A stretch of 52,907 nucleotides of DNA, from assembly GCF_000374125.1 (NCBI RefSeq), contig NZ_KB893633.1:1-52907 (forward strand), given 5' to 3'. The notes beneath the pieces were generated by a model. That model saw only the letters and a program-made list of their open reading frames with translations, did no database searches and was not told where the DNA came from. The DNA comes from Niabella aurantiaca DSM 17617. Lineage in GTDB: Bacteria; Bacteroidota; Bacteroidia; Chitinophagales; Chitinophagaceae. Of the stretch, positions 44,477 to 52,907 are shown one piece after another. Each line of letters starts with the position of its first letter. Within the stretch, counting starts at the first letter, position 1. The translations under genes were made by a program, and so were the position numbers.

Positions 44477-47400
44477 GTGTTAAATAACATCATTCGATTC
44501 AGTATAAAAAACAAACGGGTCATTGTCGCGCTGACGCTGGCCCTGATCATCTGGGGCGTATGGAGCGCCGGCAGGCTGCCCATCGATGCGCTGCCGGATA
44601 TTACCAATAACCAGGTACAGATCATTACCCAATCGCCCACGCTGGCCGCCCAGGAAGTAGAGCAATTCGTAACCAGTCCCATTGAGCGTGTCATGGCCAA
44701 TCTCCCCGACGTAGTGGAAATGCGTTCGTTTTCCCGCTTCGGATTGAGCGTCATCACCATTGTATTCAAAGACAATGTAGATGTCTATTTCGCAAGGCAG
44801 CTCATTGGAGAAAAACTGAAAGATGCCGAGAAGCAGATCCCCGAAGGCATGGGAAACCCGGCTATCGCCCCCGTAACTACCGGCCTGGGCGAGATCTATC
44901 AGTATGTCCTCCATCCAAAAAAAGGCAGTGAACATCAATACTCGCCCATGGACCTGCGTACCCTCCAGGACTGGATCGTGGCGCGGCAGCTGGCCGGCAT
45001 TGAAGGAGTGGCGGAGATCAGCGGTTTTGGAGGCATTACCAAACAATACGAAGTAAGCCTCAATCCGGACCGGCTGCAGGCCATGAATGTGACCATACCG
45101 GAGGTGGTCGCAGCACTGGAAAACAACAACCAGAATACCGGTGGGGCATACATCGACAAAAAGCCCAACGCTTATTTCATCAGAGGCATTGGCATGGCCC
45201 GGGACTTCAGGGACATCGAGCAGATGGTGGTCAAAACCGCTTCTAACGGCATACCGGTGCTGATCCGGGATGTAGCTACGGTGGGCTTCGGCTCGCCGCC
45301 GCGGTACGGAGCGCTTACCTATAACGGTGAAAAAGAAGTAGTGGGCGGCATCGTGCTGATGTTGAAGGGAGCCAACAGCAATGAAGTCGTAAAACGCGTA
45401 AAGGAGCGTATGATCTCGATACAGAAATCGCTTCCGGCAGATGTAGTGGTGGAACCATTCCTCGACCGCAGCGCCCTGGTGCAGCGGGCCATCGGCACCG
45501 TAGAAAAGAACCTGATCGAAGGTGCATTGATCGTAGTCTTCGTATTACTGCTGTTCCTGGGCAACCTGCGCGCCGGGCTCATTGTGGCTTCCGCCATTCC
45601 GCTCTCTCTCCTGTTTGCACTGGGCATGATGAACCTGTTTGGCGTAAGCGCCAACCTTATGAGCCTGGGCGCTATTGATTTCGGGCTGATCGTAGACGGG
45701 GCCGTGATCATTGTGGAAGCCACCCTGCATCATCTTTACGGCAAAAAGCGGCTGCAGCAGCTAACCACGCAGCAGATGGACACCGAAGTGTACCAGGCAG
45801 CTTCCAAGATCAGAAGCAGCGCTGCTTTTGGCGAGGTCATTATCCTTATTGTGTACCTGCCCATCCTTACCCTGGTAGGCATTGAAGGCAAGATGTTCCG
45901 GCCGATGGCGCAAACGGTAAGCTTTGCCATACTGGGCGCGCTGGTGCTTTCGCTCACCTATATTCCCATGATGTGTGCCCTATTCCTGTCAAAAAAACCA
46001 ACGCATAAAACAACCTTCCCGGACCGCATGATGCGACGGCTGCAGCAGCTCTACCGCCCCATCCTGAACCGGGCGCTCAGGATGAAGAAAAGCATAGTGG
46101 CCATTGCGTTGGGGTTGTTTGCCACCGGGGCCTTTTTGTTTACACGCATGGGGGGCGAATTCATTCCCAGCCTGGAAGAAGGCGATTATGCTATTGAGTT
46201 CGGGCTGCCGCAGGGCACCTCGCTGGCACAGACCATCGAGACCGCTTTCCAGGCGGAAAAGATCCTGCGCACGATACCCGAAGTAAAAATGGTGGTCGGT
46301 AAAACCGGCTCGGCAGATGTAGCCACCGACCCCATGCCCATGAACGCCTCCGACCTGATCGTGGTAATGAAAGACAAGAGTGAATGGAAGACCACAAAGG
46401 ATCATACAAAAATGGCGGAGCTGATGAAGGAGAAACTGGAAACATTACCCGGGGTGATCGCAGAGCCCAGCCAGCCCATACAGATGCGCTTTAATGAACT
46501 GATGACGGGCATCAAGCAGGATGTAGCCGTGAAGATCTTTGGAGAGAACCTGGATACCCTGCTGGAACAGGCGCAAAAAATAGCAGGGGCCATCAGTAAA
46601 ATAAACGGCGTCTCTTCTCCCCAGATCGAGCGGATCGCCGGGCTGCCGCAGATCACCATCGAATACGACCGCGCCCGCATTGCCAGTTACGGGCTGAATA
46701 TTGCAGCCATCAACAAAGTGGTGACCACGGCCTTTGCCGGCAGTTCCGCGGGCGTAATCTTTGAGAACGAACGGAAATTTGACCTCGTGGTACGTGTGGA
46801 CAGTGCTTATCGGAACTCGCTGGAAAGTGTATCCTCCCTGTTCATTCCCGCTGCGTCGGGCCATCAGGTGCCGCTTTCGGAGCTGGCTGCTGTAAACTTC
46901 AAAGAAGGCCCGGCGCAGATCACGAGGGAAGACGCCAGGCGCCGGATCGTGATCGGGTTCAATGTGCGCAACCGCGATGTGGAAACCGTGGTCGAAGAGA
47001 TCCAGGAACTGTTACAGCAACCCCGGTTCCGGCTCCCGGCCGGGTATTACACCACGTTTGGAGGTACGTTCCAGAACCTGAAAGAAGCATCCGCCCGTTT
47101 GCAGATAGCAGTTCCCGCAGCGCTGCTGCTCATATTTGCGCTGCTGTATTTTACATTCCATTCCGTAAAACAGGCCCTGCTCATCTTTACGGCCATCCCT
47201 TTGAGTGCCATCGGCGGCATCTGCGCCCTGCTGCTACGCGGCATGCCCTTCAGCATCTCCGCCGGCGTGGGTTTTATTGCATTGTTTGGCGTAGCGGTCC
47301 TGAACGGGATCGTACTGGTAGGCACATTTAACCAGCTCAAAACGGATGGTGAGCAAAATATTTACCGCCGGGTGCTAAAGGGCGCCCTCACCCGGCTCCG

Positions 47401-47638
47401 ACCGGTGTTGATGACCGCAGCCGTAGCCTCACTGGGTTTTCTGCCCATGGCATTGAGCCAGGGTGCCGGAGCAGAAGTGCAGCGCCCGCTGGCCACTGTT
47501 GTGATCGGGGGACTGATCTCAGCCACGCTGCTCACATTGATCGTGCTTCCCTGCCTGTATCTGTTGTTCAACGGAAAAGAAACAAGGAACAGCGGAGCAC
47601 CTGGTGATCATCTTCTTTCTGTTAACCCTGAAAATTAA
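44477..47638 (+). CDS. czcA: CzcA/CusA-family heavy-metal RND efflux pump, GTG start
   Basis: 1053 aa, full length, starting at GTG. It is a 12-TM RND transporter with the usual two large periplasmic loops. The proton-relay residues in TM4 are present: Asp401, Asp407 and Glu414 in DFGLIVDGAVIIVE, matching CzcA. Other family segments are LPDITNNQVQI, FGGITKQYEV, MGGEFIPSLEEGD and LIVLPCLYLLF. It pumps divalent metal cations across the cell envelope. The tolC-type gene follows 4 bp downstream, then the adaptor. It is not fused to an outer-membrane factor. Confidence 0.95.
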   Translation: MLNNIIRFSIKNKRVIVALTLALIIWGVWSAGRLPIDALPDITNNQVQIITQSPTLAAQEVEQFVTSPIERVMANLPDVVEMRSFSRFGLSVITIVFKDNVDVYFARQLIGEKLKDAEKQIPEGMGNPAIAPVTTGLGEIYQYVLHPKKGSEHQYSPMDLRTLQDWIVARQLAGIEGVAEISGFGGITKQYEVSLNPDRLQAMNVTIPEVVAALENNNQNTGGAYIDKKPNAYFIRGIGMARDFRDIEQMVVKTASNGIPVLIRDVATVGFGSPPRYGALTYNGEKEVVGGIVLMLKGANSNEVVKRVKERMISIQKSLPADVVVEPFLDRSALVQRAIGTVEKNLIEGALIVVFVLLLFLGNLRAGLIVASAIPLSLLFALGMMNLFGVSANLMSLGAIDFGLIVDGAVIIVEATLHHLYGKKRLQQLTTQQMDTEVYQAASKIRSSAAFGEVIILIVYLPILTLVGIEGKMFRPMAQTVSFAILGALVLSLTYIPMMCALFLSKKPTHKTTFPDRMMRRLQQLYRPILNRALRMKKSIVAIALGLFATGAFLFTRMGGEFIPSLEEGDYAIEFGLPQGTSLAQTIETAFQAEKILRTIPEVKMVVGKTGSADVATDPMPMNASDLIVVMKDKSEWKTTKDHTKMAELMKEKLETLPGVIAEPSQPIQMRFNELMTGIKQDVAVKIFGENLDTLLEQAQKIAGAISKINGVSSPQIERIAGLPQITIEYDRARIASYGLNIAAINKVVTTAFAGSSAGVIFENERKFDLVVRVDSAYRNSLESVSSLFIPAASGHQVPLSELAAVNFKEGPAQITREDARRRIVIGFNVRNRDVETVVEEIQELLQQPRFRLPAGYYTTFGGTFQNLKEASARLQIAVPAALLLIFALLYFTFHSVKQALLIFTAIPLSAIGGICALLLRGMPFSISAGVGFIALFGVAVLNGIVLVGTFNQLKTDGEQNIYRRVLKGALTRLRPVLMTAAVASLGFLPMALSQGAGAEVQRPLATVVIGGLISATLLTLIVLPCLYLLFNGKETRNSGAPGDHLLSVNPEN

Positions 47639-47642
47639 GACA

Positions 47643-48845
47643 ATGAATTGGATCCAATATCCCTGCTTTTTTTGTTTTGGCCTCTTCTGCCTGGGTGCAG
47701 TTCCCGTTGCAGCCCAGCGCATCACTATTGACGAAGCGCTCAGCGCCGCCGGGGCCAATCTTGAGTATGCCGTAAATAAAGCTACGCTGAAAAAAGCCAA
47801 TGCCCTTACAAAAACAGCAACGGCACTGGCCAATACCGGCATCTTCGCAGAAAATGAAGATCTGAAACCCGGTAATCGCACCGGTGTTTTAAAGATCGGC
47901 GTAAGCCAAGACGTAGAATGGCCCGGTATATATAAAGCGAGGCAGCAGTACTTTAAAGAACAGGCCCGGTATTATGAAGTGAATGCCAAGGCCATTGAAG
48001 CACAATTAAAAAAAGATGTAAGAAAGGCCTATTACCAGCTCTGGTATCTTCAGGACCGGCATAAACAATACCGGCAGTTAGACAGCAGCTACCGGTCATT
48101 GTTGCAAACCGCTACCCTGCGGTACCAGAAAGGTGAAGCCGCCGGCATTGAAAAGATCGCAGCAGACCTGCGGTTTAAAGAGTTGCAGGCACAGACCCGG
48201 GAAGTGCAGCAGGAAATGCGCCTGCAGCAGCAACAACTGATGCTGCTGCTGAATACAGAACGGTTGCTCCTGCCCGTAGACGGGCGCTTGCAAAAACTGG
48301 TGCTTCCTGCCGTTGAAAACCCGGAGGCCCATCCCCTGCTGGCCCTTCAGCAACAGAATGTCAACATTGCTGCCTCAGATATCCGCGTTCAGAAGAATGC
48401 CGTAAAACCCGAATTGTCCGGGCGCTTTTTTTCGCAGGCCCTGTACGGGATCAGGAACCCCTACTCAGGCTTTTCCGTTTCAGTAGGCATCCCCCTGTTT
48501 AATGCCGGCGCCAACAAAAACAAGGTCCGGGCCGCGCAGGCCGAAATGGAAGTGCAGCAAAAAAACCTGAAATGGCAGGCTCAAAAGCTGGAGGCACAAA
48601 AACAGCAGGCGCTTACAGAAACCATACAATCGGATGCGCTGCTGCGGTACTATGAAGAAAATGGCCTGAACAGTTCGGACCAGATCATAAGCGCCGCAGT
48701 CACCGGTTATAAGGGCGGCGAGATCAGCTTTACAGAACTGACCCAATACCTGAACCAGGCAACCGACCTGAAAAAAAACTACCTGGATGCATTGAACCGG
48801 TACAACCAGGCCCTTATCCAATATTTATATTTTATCAATCTATAA
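47643..48845 (+). CDS. czcC: TolC-family outer-membrane efflux protein
   Basis: 400 aa from the ATG at 47643; the frame is open from 47604 inside czcA, but MNWIQYPCFF gives the signal peptide (ending PVAAQ). Two helical coiled-coil halves (VRKAYYQLWYLQDR, RYQKGEAAGIEKIAADL, then VGIPLFNAGANKNKVRAAQ) are typical of outer-membrane efflux proteins. It forms the trimeric channel that joins CzcA through CzcB. It is 4 bp from czcA and 9 bp from the adaptor gene. Confidence 0.92.
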   Translation: MNWIQYPCFFCFGLFCLGAVPVAAQRITIDEALSAAGANLEYAVNKATLKKANALTKTATALANTGIFAENEDLKPGNRTGVLKIGVSQDVEWPGIYKARQQYFKEQARYYEVNAKAIEAQLKKDVRKAYYQLWYLQDRHKQYRQLDSSYRSLLQTATLRYQKGEAAGIEKIAADLRFKELQAQTREVQQEMRLQQQQLMLLLNTERLLLPVDGRLQKLVLPAVENPEAHPLLALQQQNVNIAASDIRVQKNAVKPELSGRFFSQALYGIRNPYSGFSVSVGIPLFNAGANKNKVRAAQAEMEVQQKNLKWQAQKLEAQKQQALTETIQSDALLRYYEENGLNSSDQIISAAVTGYKGGEISFTELTQYLNQATDLKKNYLDALNRYNQALIQYLYFINL

Positions 48846-48854
48846 TTCCAAGCA

Positions 48855-50027
48855 ATGTTTAAATCAATGAATATCCTGCCGGCCCTGTTTATCTTATGCA
48901 TGCTCTATTCCTGCACCGGTGATCAACAATCAGCGTCCGCCGGAGAAGAGGAAACTGCTGAGGCCCATGCCCCAGAGGATGTTTCCATGACGGCCGAACA
49001 GATGCGATCCATCGGCATGCAGCTGGGGCCTATAGAAAACAAGGAACTGTCCAGCACGGTAAAAGCCATGGGCATGCTTACGGTACCCAACGAAAACAAG
49101 GCATTTGTTACGCCTTTGTCCGGCGGCATCATCCGTACGCTCCATGTGCGGCCGGGAGCTCCTGTAAAACGGGGCCAGGTACTGGCTACGATCGTCAACA
49201 CCGAGCTGATCCCGCTGCAGCAGCAATTGCAGCAGCTCCATGCACAGATCCGGCTTGCAGAACTGGAAGTAACGCGTCAGCAGGAGCTCTATAAAGGCAA
49301 TGCCGCTCCCTTGAAAAACTATCAGCGCGCTACAACCGAGCTGCAAACCCTGCGTAGCCAGCGCACCGGCATCGAACAGCAGCTCAGCGCCCTGGGCGGC
49401 AGCCGCTCTTTCTCCGCTTCGCTGCCTGTACGGTCACCCATCAATGGTACGGTAAGTAAGGTAATGCTACAGATCGGGAGCAATACAACGGCAGGCGCAC
49501 CTATTGCCGAGGTGGTGAATAATTCCCGCATACACCTCGACCTCAATATCTACGAAAAAGACCTGCCCCTGATCAGCGTGGGACAGGTCATCCATTTTAC
49601 GCTGACCAACAACCCCGGGAAGGAATACGACGCTTCGGTATTTTCCATTGGCACCGCGTTTGAAGGCGATACCAAGTCCGTACCCGTACACGCTTCGGTT
49701 ACCGGCGATAAAACAGGCCTGATCGATGGTATGGGGGTTACCGCCAATATCAGCCTCAACACCCGGACGGCACCGGCCGTTCCTGATGCTGCTATTGTGA
49801 ACTACCAGGGAAAGGACTATATCTTCATTGTGGCAGCCGACGGAGCACAGCTGGAGCCACCGGGAACCACCCATTTTACCCTGATCCCCATAGCGCGGGG
49901 TGTTTCGGACGTTGGATATACGCAGATCACCCTGCTGGCAACCGTGCCCGGTGATGCTAAAGTAGTCACCAAGGGCGCCTTCTTCATACTGGCAAAAATG
50001 ACCAATACGGAAGGGCATGCACACTGA
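48855..50027 (+). CDS. czcB: RND efflux periplasmic adaptor (CzcB/CusB-type lipoprotein)
   Basis: 390 aa. The lipobox LYSC (Cys20) gives a lipid-anchored adaptor. The membrane-fusion pattern includes FVTPLSGGIIRTLHVRPGAPVKRGQVLATI (about 84-113), a hairpin of coiled-coil helices (about 115-175) and LPVRSPINGTVSKV. The C-terminus ends EGHAH, which could add metal affinity. It links CzcA to the outer-membrane channel. Gene order DUF6660, czcA, tolC, czcB matches a Bacteroidota efflux operon. Confidence 0.93.
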   Translation: MFKSMNILPALFILCMLYSCTGDQQSASAGEEETAEAHAPEDVSMTAEQMRSIGMQLGPIENKELSSTVKAMGMLTVPNENKAFVTPLSGGIIRTLHVRPGAPVKRGQVLATIVNTELIPLQQQLQQLHAQIRLAELEVTRQQELYKGNAAPLKNYQRATTELQTLRSQRTGIEQQLSALGGSRSFSASLPVRSPINGTVSKVMLQIGSNTTAGAPIAEVVNNSRIHLDLNIYEKDLPLISVGQVIHFTLTNNPGKEYDASVFSIGTAFEGDTKSVPVHASVTGDKTGLIDGMGVTANISLNTRTAPAVPDAAIVNYQGKDYIFIVAADGAQLEPPGTTHFTLIPIARGVSDVGYTQITLLATVPGDAKVVTKGAFFILAKMTNTEGHAH

Positions 50028-50130
50028 TCTGAATGTCGCAAAATCCCCCTTAGATTGTCTGATCCATCAGGCCTGCAGCAATACCGGCTCATTTAAATTT
50101 GTACTTCATCATTCAAATAAAAAGAAGCCG

Positions 50131-50994
50131 ATGTTGTTACAAAATAAAAATGCAGTCATCTATGGCGCCGGTGGCTCTCTGGGCGGTGTCATCGCCCGGG
50201 CATTTGCCAAAGAAGGCGCCCATGTATTTGTTACCGGCCACAGGCAGGAGCCGATACGCAAAGTAATGGAATCAATAAAAAGTATGGGCGGCAATGCCAG
50301 CATGGCCGTAGTGGATGCGTTGGATCAATCATCCGTAGCAGATCATCTGCTCCGTATGAAGGAAGCAAGCGGCCCGGTGAATATCTCCTTCAACCTCATC
50401 GGGCTGGAAGACACACAGGACATTCCGCTGACGGATATGCGGCTGGAGGATTTCCTGAAACCCATCAGCAGGGCAATGCGCTCGCATTTTATCACAGCAA
50501 CCGCTGCTGCGCGGATCATGAGGCAAGAAGGCCCGGGCACTATTCTTTCGTTGACCGCCACACCCGGAGGCATTGGGTATCCGCTGACCGGCGGTTTTGG
50601 GCCCGCCTGCTGCGCTGTTGAAAGTTTTTCAAAGAACCTGGCCTCGGAACTCGGTGCTTATGGGGTCCGCGTGGTCAATATCCGCTCCGCCGGTTCTCCC
50701 GATTCAAAGGTCTTCCGCGACTTTGCAGCTATGAATGCAGCCTTGTCGGAGCAGGTCCTGGGCAATATGCGGCGGGATACCATGCTTAAAGAGCTGCCGC
50801 TGATGCAGGACATTGCCGACACGGCCGTATTTCTTTGTTCAGATAAAGCGGCAAAAATTACCGGAACTACCATCGATCTTACGGTAGGAACAACCAACGC
50901 TTTAAATTATCACTTCGAACAACCCGTTGCGGGCACCGGTCCTAACGAAGAGCCTGCCCGGAGCCATTCATTTTTTAATCCCGGGTATCAGTGA
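50131..50994 (+). CDS. SDR-family protein with altered active site (FxxxC)
   Basis: 287 aa from the ATG at 50131. An upstream in-frame ATG at 50017 overlaps czcB and adds 38 residues outside the fold. The NAD(P) site is YGAGGSLGGVIARAFAKEGA (residues 9-28). At the catalytic site the helix reads GFGPACCAVESFSKNLASELG, which aligns with the usual Y-x-x-x-K helix so that Tyr is Phe and Lys is Cys. The Ser strand reads LSLTATPGG. The protein either has another chemistry or is a binding protein. It follows czcB by 103 bp and may share its transcript. Confidence 0.85.
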   Translation: MLLQNKNAVIYGAGGSLGGVIARAFAKEGAHVFVTGHRQEPIRKVMESIKSMGGNASMAVVDALDQSSVADHLLRMKEASGPVNISFNLIGLEDTQDIPLTDMRLEDFLKPISRAMRSHFITATAAARIMRQEGPGTILSLTATPGGIGYPLTGGFGPACCAVESFSKNLASELGAYGVRVVNIRSAGSPDSKVFRDFAAMNAALSEQVLGNMRRDTMLKELPLMQDIADTAVFLCSDKAAKITGTTIDLTVGTTNALNYHFEQPVAGTGPNEEPARSHSFFNPGYQ

Positions 50995-51125
50995 GGCTAC
51001 TCGTTTTTTAAAGTTCAGGTAGATCTTATAAACAAATAGCTATCAGTTAGAAAACAACGAAAATTGAACACGAAGTTTAAAATCATTACATTTGGGCATA
51101 AGGTAATTGATGTAAATATATTGAA

Positions 51126-51998
51126 ATGGTTGTACCAGAGATTTACCGAGAAAAATCCCCATTGTCAGAAAAAGATTGCTTCGTTGTATTTGACCGGCGC
51201 AAGTCAAGCTTTACCTTCCCCGTTCATGTGCACCCCGAATTTGAGCTCAATTTTGTAGATGGTGCAGCAGGTGCACAACGCATTATCGGCGACTCGGTGG
51301 AAACGATCAGCGAAAAAGACCTGGTGCTGATCACCAACCCCGAGCTCAAGCACGCCTGGAAAGACGGGGGGCGTGTATTTACGAACATCCATGAAATCAC
51401 CATCCAGTTCCATCCACAGCTTCTGGAGCAATACCTGAACAAGAACCAGTTCCGGAGCATACAGCGGCTCTTTGAGCGGGCAACAAAAGGCCTGTGTTTC
51501 GGAGCCACAACCATCGACCGGGTACAACCGCTTTTGCAGATCATTACTATGGAAAATGACGGGTTCTATTCGGTGATGCGGCTGCTGATCCTTTTATATG
51601 AACTGTCGAAAAGCGAAGACTGCCGGGAACTTTCGAGCGGTGCTCCTCCCGAGATCAGCAGAGGCGCAGAGCTGCTTAACCGGCTGCAGGATCATGTGAG
51701 CCAGCATATCACCGACCTGATCCGCCTCGCCGATGCTGCGGCCCTCCTGAACATGAGCCGTTCCACGTTCTCCCGCTTCCTGCAATCACAGACAGGGATG
51801 AACTTCACCGACTACCAGCTCGACTTCCGCATCAATGTGGCAATGCGCAAACTTAAGGGCACAGCTTCCATACAGGATGTGGCCGATCAATGCGGCTTTA
51901 ACAGCATCTCCTATTTTTACCGCGTATTCAAAAAGGCAAAAGGAGTTACTCCTGCCGAGTTCCGGAACAATTTTAAAAAGCAACAGGTTATCGTCTGA
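51126..51998 (+). CDS. AraC-family transcriptional regulator
   Basis: 290 aa. The N-terminal cupin-type sensor (about 1-150) contains FPVHVHPEFELNFV, TIQFHPQLLEQYL and LCFGATT. The C-terminal double helix-turn-helix (about 185-285) reads LADAAALLNMSRSTFSRFLQ and ADQCGFNSISYFYRVFKKAKG, with the ending TPAEFRN. It binds sugars or similar small ligands and controls unknown genes. No AraC target site is evident next to it. It is the last gene of the window. Confidence 0.94.
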   Translation: MVVPEIYREKSPLSEKDCFVVFDRRKSSFTFPVHVHPEFELNFVDGAAGAQRIIGDSVETISEKDLVLITNPELKHAWKDGGRVFTNIHEITIQFHPQLLEQYLNKNQFRSIQRLFERATKGLCFGATTIDRVQPLLQIITMENDGFYSVMRLLILLYELSKSEDCRELSSGAPPEISRGAELLNRLQDHVSQHITDLIRLADAAALLNMSRSTFSRFLQSQTGMNFTDYQLDFRINVAMRKLKGTASIQDVADQCGFNSISYFYRVFKKAKGVTPAEFRNNFKKQQVIV

Positions 51999-52039
51999 TG
52001 CGTGACGGCACTATAGCTAAACACCTCTGTGCATTCCAA

Positions 52040-52318
52040 GAAGCTGTTTAAAAACAACATTTTGATGCTCCCTATAAGTGCCATCGGCACGGATCATTAT
52101 GCCCCGGGCCATGGCGCTCTGTTGCTCTTTGGGACGTGTGAACGGGGTTGAAACCCGTTCTTGCCGGATCTCCGAGGCCATGCCTCTTTTGCTAAAATGA
52201 TCGTTGAACCCCGCTTTCTATAGATGACGGCTACAGCGAAACCCCAAGTAGAGATGATAAAAAGCTGGTACCTTTTAATGATTATACGGATGCTCCCGGA
52301 TCGTTTTTAAACAGTTTC
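52040..52318. mobile_element. MITE-like hairpin-array element, copy B
   Basis: 279 bp. The left repeat GAAGCTGTTTAAAAA (52040-52054) matches copy A; the right one, TTTTTAAACAGTTTC (52304-52318), differs by one base. It lacks about 72 bp present in copy A (the GCGCC hairpin and the 11-bp CGTTAAAGCCG stem). Over the right-hand 123 bp the copies differ at about seven positions by my count, all transitions. Same orientation as copy A, 18 kb apart. It lies just after the AraC gene. Confidence 0.75.
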
Positions 52319-52328
52319 TAAGACTTTG

Positions 52329-52360
52329 TTTCACGCAACGACGAAAAGGAGCGGCAGCAC
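52329..52360. repeat. CACGCAA-type dispersed repeat, copy 1
   Basis: TTTCACGCAACGACGAAAAG then GAGCGGCAGCAC. The second copy is at 52532-52565 (TTTCACGCAACACAAAGAAC then CAGGGAGCGCCACG). The shared order TTTCACGCAA, AAAG/AAAGA, GGAGCG suggests a decaying dispersed repeat. An accompanying CCGCAGAGACAC word is at about 52379. Confidence 0.5.
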
Positions 52361-52531
52361 ATTCCTATTACCATAAGACCGCAGAGACACCCGGCAGCTA
52401 AAGAGCTGTATTTCCTATGTTTGCCGCGGACGCGCAGAAATACAGATCCTTTTATATCACGACCGCGATGCTGTCGCCATTTCAAAACAGGCCTAAAAAA
52501 AATTCCGTGTTTCAGCGATCCTGCAGCACTA

Positions 52532-52565
52532 TTTCACGCAACACAAAGAACCAGGGAGCGCCACG
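52532..52565. repeat. CACGCAA-type dispersed repeat, copy 2
   Basis: TTTCACGCAACACAAAGAAC followed by CAGGGAGCGCCACG, aligned with 52329-52360. Confidence 0.5.
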
Positions 52566-52907
52566 GTTCTGATCGCCGGATATCCCTTCTTTTGTGCCCC
52601 CTCCCTTTATGAACAATCACCCCATGAGCAAATTCTTCAATCCAAATGAGCAGATCGTTCAATAAATGCGTCCCCGTTCCGGAAAAATATTCCGTAGTAT
52701 CGCATGCGTGCATGGCATGCACCGGCTCATTTTGCACATCCTTCTTTATTGTTCCCTCCGCATTATGCCCATTTTAAAGCGGCCGCACACCGGCAGACCG
52801 TCCTTCAAAAACAAGAAATAAAAAGGACGGATTGTTCAATGAAGTTGATACGATTGTGAAATGCCCCTGCTATTGTTTCAGTTAGTTTTACGGCCTCATT
52901 TTTTTAC

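Larger units (their letters stand above)
51999..52907. other. Gene-free right end, repeats only
   Basis: 909 bp. It holds the second hairpin-array element (52040-52318), a pair of TTTCACGCAA-type repeats (52329 and 52532) and, near the edge, an 8-bp inverted repeat CCGTCCTT/AAGGACGG (52798-52830). The open frame on the minus strand at 52534-52737 has no ATG with context and no family pattern and was not called. Confidence 0.6.

Noticed and set aside
50017-50130. Upstream ATG of the SDR gene
   Set aside because: It overlaps czcB and adds residues that do not belong to the Rossmann fold.
52534-52737. 67-codon minus-strand frame at the right end
   Set aside because: No promoter, no family pattern, and it runs through the CACGCAA repeat.
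1-52907. CRISPR array, phage genes, toxin-antitoxin or defence island
   Set aside because: No regularly spaced direct repeats and no such protein families were recognised anywhere.

Overview
The window looks like chromosome of a Bacteroidota bacterium, most likely Chitinophagaceae. The grounds are a SusC/SusD pair, Bacteroidota-restricted families (DUF3276, DUF2851, DUF2520-type Rossmann protein), lipoprotein boxes ending in Ser/Ala-Cys, scarce Shine-Dalgarno sequences, and promoter -7 boxes of the TAnnTTTG type, one of them with a perfect TTTG -33 box 20 bp upstream. There is no rRNA, tRNA or CRISPR array that I can see. The left edge cuts an IS982-type transposase.

Layout. 1-0.7 kb: 5' end of an IS982-like transposase, then a small secreted Tyr/Arg/Asn-rich protein whose signal peptide looks headless. 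0.8-7.5 kb (minus): a four-gene outer-membrane uptake operon (SusC, SusD, fasciclin lipoprotein, DUF5007-like lipoprotein) preceded by two LacI-type operators. 7.6-12.0 kb (minus): housekeeping cluster DUF2851, Maf, UbiA prenyltransferase, KdsC-like phosphatase, DUF2520 protein. 12.1-18.4 kb (plus): alpha/beta hydrolase, topA with a strong terminator, and a TPR sensor kinase overlapping its NarL-type regulator. 18.6-26.0 kb: NAD-dependent epimerase-like protein and Crp-like regulator, serC, a small protein, sufE, a methyltransferase, and a Tat-exported phospholipase C. 26.5-30.2 kb (minus): YihY, mltG, tilS, TPR protein. 30.3-32.2 kb: etfB-etfA.

32.7-34.7 kb is a decaying stress-type operon: an ArsR regulator with an in-frame amber codon, intact SRPBCC and DoxX-like genes, and a DUF1801 gene split by about 450 bp of hairpin-rich repeat DNA. 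The inserted DNA includes a 351-bp element with 15-bp terminal inverted repeats. A shorter second copy of that element (279 bp) lies at 52.0-52.3 kb in the same orientation, so the two copies bracket about 18 kb.

34.8-39.6 kb: a small secreted protein and two exported TldD/PmbA-family proteins, one with the HExxGH metal site and one without it, then a DUF3276 protein. 39.7-43.9 kb: an ABC exporter divergent from an ATP-grasp-like protein, then a patatin. 44.0-50.0 kb: a heavy-metal RND efflux operon (DUF6660-like Cys/His protein, CzcA, TolC-type, CzcB-type). 50.1-52.0 kb: an SDR protein whose YxxxK motif is replaced by FxxxC, and an AraC regulator. The last 0.9 kb holds only repeats.

Best candidates for something little described are the exported TldD/TldE-like pair, the hairpin-array element that has broken DUF1801, the LacI-operator-controlled SusCD/fasciclin operon without glycoside hydrolases, and the SDR with a rebuilt active site. 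All family calls are from reading the translated sequence; no database search was run.
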